From contig WJMA01000003.1 of the NCBI GenBank assembly GCA_014728175.1, forward strand, positions 130,191-172,507: a stretch of 42,317 nucleotides of DNA, written 5' to 3'. Shown here one piece after another: positions 19,298 to 25,245 of the stretch; position 1 is the stretch's first letter; each line of letters starts with the position of its first letter. Origin of the DNA: Candidatus Fermentibacterota bacterium. GTDB taxonomy: Bacteria; Fermentibacterota; Fermentibacteria; Fermentibacterales; JCC-6. A program made the position numbers and the translations under genes. The notes beneath the pieces were generated by a model, which saw nothing but the letters and a program-made list of their open reading frames with translations, made no database searches and was not told the origin of the DNA.

Positions 19298-19930
19298 CTA
19301 AACCGATCTTACCTGGGAGAACTCCACCTCCACCGGTGCCTTGCGACCGAAGATGGTGAATATGACCCGGGCCTTGCCCCGGTCGGGGTTGAGTGATTCC
19401 ACCACCCCGGTGAAGTTCTTGAAGGGCCCTTCCACTACCCTGACCGTCTGGCCAACGCTGAAGGGAACCCTTACCACCTTCCTCTTCTCCGTGCCCTCGG
19501 CCTGGCCGAGGATCCTCTTCACCTCGTCCTCGTTGAGCGGCTGGGGATAACCCTTGTTCATGGGAGGAAAACCGCTGACGTTGCTCATCGCCCGAATGTC
19601 CATCACTATCTCTTCGGTCAGGTCCAGTTTTACGAACACGTACCCGGGATAGAGCTTCTTCTGACGGATGCTCTTGCGGCCCTTCCTGGTCCTCCTGGTT
19701 ACCTCCTCGGTCGGGATGAGCACCTCCTTCAGCTTTTCCGGGTACTTGCGGACGATGGTTCCCTCCAGGTACTTCTTCACCCTCTTCTCGTATCCGGAGA
19801 AGGAATGAACGACGTACCACTTGAAGCGGCCGTCCTCCTCTTCTTCTTCTTCGCTGGGAGCCTGTAGCTCCTCCTCGGCGTCCTCCGCCGACTCAGGCTG
19901 CAATTTCTCCTCTTCCGGCTCTTTGGGCAT
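19298..19930 (-). CDS. nusG: Transcription elongation/antitermination factor NusG with acidic N-terminal extension
   Basis: NusG binds the RNA polymerase clamp and links it to Rho or to the ribosome through S10. Residues about 37-150 are the NGN domain (KWYVVHSFSGYEKRVKKYLE, LYPGYVFVKLDL) and about 155-207 the KOW domain (FSVGQTVRVVEGPFKNFTGVV, VIFTIFGRKAPVEVEFSQV). The first 36 residues are an added, mostly Glu/Asp segment not present in typical NusG. It lies 21 bases after secE and starts at ATG 19928-19930. Confidence 0.96.
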   Translation of the reverse strand: MPKEPEEEKLQPESAEDAEEELQAPSEEEEEEDGRFKWYVVHSFSGYEKRVKKYLEGTIVRKYPEKLKEVLIPTEEVTRRTRKGRKSIRQKKLYPGYVFVKLDLTEEIVMDIRAMSNVSGFPPMNKGYPQPLNEDEVKRILGQAEGTEKRKVVRVPFSVGQTVRVVEGPFKNFTGVVESLNPDRGKARVIFTIFGRKAPVEVEFSQVRSV

Positions 19931-19951
19931 TGTATCTCCCGAGAGTATCGC

Positions 19952-20188
19952 CTAGCTGAAAAGGCCTATGAGCAACGACATCATTACCGAAGAGAACTTG
20001 TCGGCGATGTAGATCCATACGGCCGCCACCGCCACTGCGCCTACGACCACCCAGGTGGAAGCCACGATCTCGTCCTTCGTGGGCCAGGCAACCTTGGTCA
20101 GCTCGATCCTGACCTCCCCCAGGAAGCGGATAGAGGTCCGCAGCGCACGGCTGATAATGTTTCCATCCGAGCTAACCTTGCCGGCCAT
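19952..20188 (-). CDS. secE: Preprotein translocase subunit SecE
   Basis: SecE is the small clamp subunit of the SecYEG channel in the inner membrane. The 78-residue product has the amphipathic signature ELTKVAWPTKDE (the family ELxKVxWPT motif) followed by a single membrane segment of about 20 residues (VVVGAVAVAAVWIYIADKF). This is the short single-span form common outside Enterobacteria. It lies between tRNA-Trp and nusG, the standard order. Confidence 0.95.
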   Translation of the reverse strand: MAGKVSSDGNIISRALRTSIRFLGEVRIELTKVAWPTKDEIVASTWVVVGAVAVAAVWIYIADKFSSVMMSLLIGLFS

Positions 20189-20234
20189 GCGTTCCCTTCA
20201 GCTTCACCGCACCGGGTCCGTCCGTCTTGCGGAT

Positions 20235-20310
20235 TGGCAGGGCCGGAGGGACTCGAACCCCCAACCGCCGGATTTGGAATCCGGTGCACTGCCAGTTGTG
20301 CTACGGCCCT
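20235..20310 (-). tRNA. tRNA-Trp (CCA anticodon)
   Basis: The minus strand folds into a full cloverleaf: acceptor AGGGCCG/CGGCCCT, an anticodon stem CCGGA/TCCGG around the loop TTCCAAA (anticodon CCA), and the T-loop GGTTCGAGTCC. The discriminator is G and the 3' CCA is encoded in the DNA. It sits between rpmG and secE, a position tRNA-Trp holds in many bacteria. Confidence 0.96.
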
Positions 20311-20346
20311 GCGCCTGGCTCTCTACCGCCTCCTCCGGAGGACCGG

Positions 20347-20496
20347 TTACTTAGTCTCCTTGTGCAGCGTGTGCTTTCCGCAGAACCTGCAGTACTTCTT
20401 CTGCTCTATCCTGCCGGAGTGCGTACGTCTGTTCTTGGTGGTCGTGTAGTTGCGACGCTTACATTCCTGACAGGCCAGTGTAACGATCACCCTCAC
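20347..20496 (-). CDS. rpmG: 50S ribosomal protein L33 (zinc-ribbon type)
   Basis: A 49-residue protein, read from GTG at 20494-20496 to TAA at 20347-20349. It reads [24 protein letters not shown], then the end [15 protein letters not shown]. Two CxxC pairs (C9/C12 and C36/C39) form the zinc ribbon of the Cys-containing L33 class, and YTTTKNRR is the L33 signature. It lies 12 bases after tuf and just before tRNA-Trp, the classical tuf-rpmG-trpT-secE-nusG order. Confidence 0.95.
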   Translation of the reverse strand: MRVIVTLACQECKRRNYTTTKNRRTHSGRIEQKKYCRFCGKHTLHKETK

Positions 20497-20508
20497 CTTT
20501 GGTTCCAG

Positions 20509-21702
<1,194 letters not shown>

Positions 21703-21754
21703 GGCACTCTCCTCCTGACCGCCGTGCTCCGGCAAGTGCGGAGCACTAACCAGC

Positions 21755-21830
21755 TGGAGCCCACGAGCGGAATTGAACCGCTGACCTCATCCTTACCAAG
21801 GATGTGCTCTACCGACTGAGCTACGTGGGC
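21755..21830 (-). tRNA. tRNA-Thr (GGU anticodon)
   Basis: A minus-strand cloverleaf with acceptor GCCCACG/CGTGGGC, D-arm AGCTCAGTCGGTAGAGC, anticodon stem CATCC/GGATG around TTGGTAA (anticodon GGT in DNA), and T-arm GCGGTTCAATTCCGC. Discriminator T and an encoded CCA follow. It is the tRNA nearest tuf and equals thrT of the E. coli tufB operon. Confidence 0.96.
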
Positions 21831-21866
21831 ACGTTCTTGCACATCGAACTGCGTAGAGCCTCACCC

Positions 21867-21917
21867 GCGGTTCACGGAGCCGACAGAATGCACTGTACCA
21901 TCGGCTGCGCGAACCGC
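21867..21917 (-). other. Long hairpin in the spacer between tRNA-Gly and tRNA-Thr(GGU)
   Basis: The spacer carries a 7-bp stem GCGGTTC/GAACCGC (21867-21873 with 21911-21917), then a 6-bp inner stem AGCCGA/TCGGCT (21878-21883 with 21901-21906). Inside these, ACAG/CTGT can extend the fold. The whole element is about 51 bases and lacks a U-run. It is most simply an RNA-processing structure of the polycistronic tRNA-tuf transcript. Confidence 0.45.
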
Positions 21918-21930
21918 AGCAATCAACCCG

Positions 21931-22006
21931 TGGAGCGGGAAACGGGAATCGAACCCGCGACCCTCAGCTTGGAAGGCTGATGCTCTGCCAACTGAGCTAT
22001 TCCCGC
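21931..22006 (-). tRNA. tRNA-Gly (UCC anticodon)
   Basis: A minus-strand cloverleaf with acceptor GCGGGAA/TTCCCGC, D-arm AGCTCAGTTGGCAGAGC, anticodon stem TCAGC/GCTGA around CTTCCAA (anticodon TCC in DNA), and T-arm GCGGGTTCGATTCCCGT. Discriminator T and an encoded CCA follow. It corresponds in order to glyT of the E. coli tufB operon. Confidence 0.96.
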
Positions 22007-22100
22007 CCAGTCCTCGGTATTTTTTCTCCGCCCGGCGTGGCAATTTGAAAGCGCAATCGCTGGCGTAGCGTTTTCCGACGCCTCCCGGGCTATTTCAAAC

Positions 22101-22118
22101 GGGCTCTTCGGAGAGCCC
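22101..22118 (-). other. Perfect hairpin in the spacer between tRNA-Tyr and tRNA-Gly
   Basis: A 7-bp perfect stem GGGCTCT/AGAGCCC encloses a 4-base loop. A wider repeat TTTGAAA/TTTCAAA (22044-22050 with 22093-22099) lies in the same spacer, downstream in the transcript. No U-run follows. A processing or spacer structure is likely; function is not shown by the sequence. Confidence 0.4.
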
Positions 22119-22136
22119 TATCATCGTCGTTCCTGT

Positions 22137-22222
22137 TGGTGGCGAGGGGTGGATTCGAACCACCGAAGGCTATAGCCAACAGATTTACAGTCTGCCCCCT
22201 TTGACCGCTCGGGAACCTCGCC
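22137..22222 (-). tRNA. tRNA-Tyr (GUA anticodon)
   Basis: A class II tRNA of 86 bases on the minus strand, with acceptor GGCGAGG/CCTCGCC, anticodon stem GCAGA/TCTGT around CTGTAAA (anticodon GTA in DNA), a long variable arm (GGCTATAGCC stem) and T-arm GGTGGTTCGAATCCACC. Discriminator A and an encoded CCA follow. It corresponds in order to tyrU of E. coli. Confidence 0.96.
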
Positions 22223-22241
22223 ATCTAAGACAGCGATACCA

Positions 22242-22317
22242 TGGAGCTGGCGATGGGACTCGAACCCGCAACCTGCTGATTACAAATCAGCTGCTCTGCC
22301 AATTGAGCTACGCCAGC
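22242..22317 (-). tRNA. tRNA-Thr (UGU anticodon)
   Basis: A minus-strand cloverleaf with acceptor GCTGGCG/CGCCAGC, D-arm AGCTCAATTGGCAGAGC, anticodon stem GCTGA/TCAGC around TTTGTAA (anticodon TGT in DNA), and a normal T-arm. Discriminator T and an encoded CCA follow. It is the first gene of the supercluster transcript and equals thrU of E. coli. Confidence 0.96.
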
Positions 22318-22342
22318 AACCCCGTGAGCGACACGAGTCGCA

Positions 22343-22371
22343 AAAATAGTTCCAGCGCAGGTTACCGTCAA
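22343..22371 (-). promoter_or_regulatory. Proximal sigma70-type promoter (P2) of the tRNA-tuf supercluster
   Basis: On the minus strand, TTGACG (22371-22366) is followed after exactly 17 bases by TATTTT (22348-22343). A start about 7 bases on would leave a leader of roughly 18-20 bases before tRNA-Thr(UGU). The bases after the -10 box (TGCGACTCG) are GC-rich, as in stable-RNA promoters under stringent control. Confidence 0.65.
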
Positions 22372-22398
22372 GCTGTACAAGCACATGGAAAGTGATTG

Positions 22399-22427
22399 TT
22401 GACGCTACCTTTGCGCTGTCTTAGCCT
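22399..22427 (+). promoter_or_regulatory. Possible promoter for the lipoprotein-ABC exporter operon
   Basis: On the plus strand, TTGACG (22399-22404) and TAGCCT (22422-22427) are 17 bases apart. The -35 box is good and the -10 box weak. It would give a leader of about 39 bases before the ATG at 22473. It lies between the two minus-strand promoters, so the divergent promoters interleave. Confidence 0.35.
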
Positions 22428-22439
22428 ACCGGGGCAGGA

Positions 22440-22468
22440 AAATTAACCCCACCACCTGGAAGTGTCAA
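22440..22468 (-). promoter_or_regulatory. Distal sigma70-type promoter (P1) of the tRNA-tuf supercluster
   Basis: On the minus strand, a consensus TTGACA (22468-22463) is followed after 17 bases by TAATTT (22445-22440). It is the best promoter I see in the window. The transcript would have a leader of about 115 bases before tRNA-Thr(UGU). The -35 box ends only four bases from the start codon of the divergent lipoprotein gene. Confidence 0.7.
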
Positions 22469-22472
22469 GAAG

Positions 22473-23288
22473 ATGCCCGTAAGCAAGCTCCGCGTTGCCT
22501 TTCTCTTGGCTCTCGTGGCCGCCGTCGGCTGCGGCGGGTCCGACGACCTCGCGCTGGTTCCCTCTCACAGCCTTCTCTACGTCCACGTTTCCGACGCAGT
22601 GGATCCGACCGTGCTGTCCCTGATTCCCGCCGACCTTTCCGGCGTTCCCCAGGGCCTGTGGGAGGAATTGCTGGCCGAGGGGCCTCTGGGGATAGACGTG
22701 GTGGCCGTAGACCTGAGCACCCTTCGCCCCCAGCTTCTTCTTCTCACCTCCTCCATCGACCGGGAACGACTGGTGGAGATCGGCAGCCGGTTCCTGGAAT
22801 GCGAGCGTAGCGAGGCGGAAGACAGGACCGATCTCCGGACCTCCAGGGGATCGGTGCGGGGCTCTGTAGCCGAGCGAGACGGATGGTGCTGCCTCTACAT
22901 AGGCCACGCTCCGGAATCCGTCGTCAGATCCTGGCTCTCCATGACCACGGAGGAGTCCCTGGCCGCCGACTCCGCTCTGGGCGAGCTCGACAGGGAGAGG
23001 GGCCAGATAACGGTGCTCCTGCCCAGCAACCTCATCCAATTCATCACCGTACTCCCGGTGGAGCGGTGGCTTTCCAGCTGGGACACCATCCAGGAGGTCC
23101 TGAACAGGGTGAGGCCCTCCGCGATACGGATCGACCTCGACCTGTCGCCCTACGCGGTAGCCGAGATAAGGCTGGCCCGTGGCGGCGGCAGCGTTACCAG
23201 GTTTCGCGTAGAGCTCGAGGACACCGAGTACGGCCTCGATCAGCTTCTGCCCATGCTGCGCCTGGTTTCGGAAAGATTCTCCCGTTGA
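22473..23288 (+). CDS. Putative lipoprotein of unknown function, exporter-linked
   Basis: The 271-residue product has a lipoprotein signal: a basic start (PVSKLR), a hydrophobic stretch and AAVGC with Cys20 as the likely lipidated residue. The rest is a soluble alpha/beta sequence without motifs I recognise. It contains a Cys-Cys pair (WCCLY) and many acidic residues. It is first in a plus-strand set with an ABC ATPase (17-base gap) and an FtsX-type permease, so it may be an accessory or substrate-binding partner of that exporter. The function is inferred only from context. Confidence 0.8.
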   Translation: MPVSKLRVAFLLALVAAVGCGGSDDLALVPSHSLLYVHVSDAVDPTVLSLIPADLSGVPQGLWEELLAEGPLGIDVVAVDLSTLRPQLLLLTSSIDRERLVEIGSRFLECERSEAEDRTDLRTSRGSVRGSVAERDGWCCLYIGHAPESVVRSWLSMTTEESLAADSALGELDRERGQITVLLPSNLIQFITVLPVERWLSSWDTIQEVLNRVRPSAIRIDLDLSPYAVAEIRLARGGGSVTRFRVELEDTEYGLDQLLPMLRLVSERFSR

Positions 23289-23305
23289 GCCCCGACGGAG
23301 AGCCC

Positions 23306-23959
23306 ATGGTCAGGGCGACCTCCATAAGCAGGTCGTTCGAGGGGATCCAGGTCTTGAGGAACCTCGACCTCCACGTGCAGCGGGGAGAGTTCATCTCCAT
23401 AGTCGGCCGCAGCGGAGCCGGCAAGAGCACCCTCCTGGGGATCGTCGGCGCCCAAGACACCGCCTTCCGGGGCAAGCTGTTGATAGATGGAAGCGACGTG
23501 GAAGAGCTGGATCGAAGGCAGCTGGCCGCGCTTCGCAGGACGACCATAGGATTCGTGTTCCAGGATTTTTATCTGCTGCCCAACCTGACCGCCCTGGAGA
23601 ACGTCCTGCTTCCCGCCGTATTCGCCGGCTCCGACCTGGAAATGGCCACCGCCCAGGCCCGGGAGGTACTGAACCATCTCTCGGTGAGGATCGACGACAC
23701 CATGACCTCCGTGCTCTCCCGGGGGGAGCGCCAGAGGGTGGCGGTAGCCAGGGGGCTGGTCAACAGGCCGCAGATACTGCTGGCCGACGAGCCCTCCGCC
23801 AGCTTGGACGATCAGAGCGAGAAAACGCTGTTCAACCTTCTGGACGAGTTGCGGGCCGAGCAGGGCTTCGCCCTGGTGGCGGTGGTCCACTCGGGGAGGG
23901 TGCTGGAAAGGTGCGACCGGGTGCTCGAGCTCAGGGAGGGAAAGCTCCATGAGGCTTAG
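23306..23959 (+). CDS. ABC transporter ATPase, LolD/MacB-like
   Basis: The ATPase powers a MacB/LolCDE-type exporter. The 217-residue protein has Walker A GRSGAGKST (34-42), Q-loop Q86, Walker B ILLADE (157-162) and H-loop His195. The signature motif reads LSRGE (137-141) instead of LSGGE/Q, and the D-loop is ASLDD. I chose ATG 23306-23308 because GGAG lies six bases upstream; a TTG overlapping the previous stop (23285) is the alternative. It overlaps the permease gene by 11 bases. The family is confident, the substrate unknown. Confidence 0.9.
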   Translation: MVRATSISRSFEGIQVLRNLDLHVQRGEFISIVGRSGAGKSTLLGIVGAQDTAFRGKLLIDGSDVEELDRRQLAALRRTTIGFVFQDFYLLPNLTALENVLLPAVFAGSDLEMATAQAREVLNHLSVRIDDTMTSVLSRGERQRVAVARGLVNRPQILLADEPSASLDDQSEKTLFNLLDELRAEQGFALVAVVHSGRVLERCDRVLELREGKLHEA

Positions 23960-25238
23960 CCGGGTCCGTTTCGCTCTACACCTGTGGAACAGGGGGCACT
24001 GGAAGGATTACGTCTTCAGCCAGGGAATGCTGCTCACCGCGTCCCTGCTCCTGGTTTTCTTCATATCCATCGGTCTGGGAGTGCAGAAGGTTCTGAACAG
24101 GTTCCTGGCTACCGATCTTCCGGCCGAGCAGGTAAGGGTGACCCCCAGAGGCAGAAGGGCCGGGTTCTTTCAGACCGAGGTGGGGGGCGTGGAGATAACC
24201 GAGCCCCTGCGGGACTCCATAGAGGCCATGCAACAGGTGGAAACGGTGGACCCTCAGATCTACGCCCACGTACCCGCATACCTAAGGGCCAGGCTGGGAG
24301 GCAGCCCCTACTACACGGACATAACCCTGGAAGGGGTGACCGACGCCTTTCTCCCGGACTCGGTGCGGGAGGAGGTGAACTGGTCCTTCCCCCTGGCCGA
24401 CAGCTCCTCCCGGATGCTTCCCATAATTCTCAGCGAGAATCTGCTGATCCTATACAACGCCGGTTTCGCCGAGGCGAACGACCTGGTGGGCCTGACCCCG
24501 GACGGGGTGATAGGGATCGAGGGCAAGCTGACCGTGGGTCGGAGCTCGATAGCCGATACGGAGAAAGAACCTATAACGTTAAGAGGAAGGATAGTGGCTA
24601 CCTCCCGGAGCCTGTCGCTGTTCGCGCTGGCGGCTCCCATAGACTTCGTGGACACCATTAACACCATCTTCCGCCCCGAAAGGCAGCGGACTTACAGCAC
24701 CCTGCTGGTAACCGCCGCCCGGGCGGAGGACGTCCCCGAGATAGTCCGCAGGGTCGAGGACCTGGGGCTGAGAGCGGAGACCAGGAGAGGAATCGCCCAG
24801 AAAGCGGAGATATTGGTGGGAGCAGTCACCGCGGCTCTTTCCGCCCTGGCGGCCATAATTCTGTTATCGGCGATGGCCAGTGCGGTGCACACCCTGGTGG
24901 CCGACTTGAAGAACAGGAGGTTCGCCCTGGGCGTTCTGAGAGCGCTGGGGACGGATCACACCAGGCTGGCCATGCTTTTCGCCTTCCAGATATTCCTTAT
25001 GTCCCTGATAACTACTGTTCTGGGAGCTCTCATAGGTTGCGGGATAGCCGCCGGTGCCAGCCGGGCCCTGCTGTCGCTGGTGCCGGTGTTGGGCTCGGCC
25101 GTGGACACGTTGGCCGTGTTCCCCGTGCCCTGGCTGGTGCTGGGCCTGGGGCTGGTTCTGCTCAGCTCCACGGCGGCGGCCTACTCGTTCTTCTCCAAGC
25201 TTCTCAAGACGCCGGTAAGCGAGCTTCTGCGTCACTGA
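23949..25238 (+). CDS. ABC transporter permease, FtsX/LolC/MacB type
   Basis: The 429-residue membrane protein has the four-span layout of the family. One N-terminal span (about residues 26-45) is followed by a periplasmic domain of about 240 residues. Three C-terminal spans (about 288-310, 340-365 and 392-415) form the FtsX domain, with the cytoplasmic loop KNRRFALGVLRALGTDHTRL that couples to the ATPase. It overlaps the ATPase gene by 11 bases. With the ATPase it forms a mechanotransmission-type exporter, perhaps for lipoproteins or a peptide. It ends seven bases from the convergent TPR gene. Confidence 0.88.
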   Translation: MRLSRVRFALHLWNRGHWKDYVFSQGMLLTASLLLVFFISIGLGVQKVLNRFLATDLPAEQVRVTPRGRRAGFFQTEVGGVEITEPLRDSIEAMQQVETVDPQIYAHVPAYLRARLGGSPYYTDITLEGVTDAFLPDSVREEVNWSFPLADSSSRMLPIILSENLLILYNAGFAEANDLVGLTPDGVIGIEGKLTVGRSSIADTEKEPITLRGRIVATSRSLSLFALAAPIDFVDTINTIFRPERQRTYSTLLVTAARAEDVPEIVRRVEDLGLRAETRRGIAQKAEILVGAVTAALSALAAIILLSAMASAVHTLVADLKNRRFALGVLRALGTDHTRLAMLFAFQIFLMSLITTVLGALIGCGIAAGASRALLSLVPVLGSAVDTLAVFPVPWLVLGLGLVLLSSTAAAYSFFSKLLKTPVSELLRH

Positions 25239-25245
25239 CCGGCGA

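Noticed and set aside
22021-22100. T-run and hairpin near tRNA-Gly as a terminator
   Set aside because: The T-run (22019-22025) is on the plus strand, whereas transcription here is on the minus strand, so it cannot serve as a U-tract.
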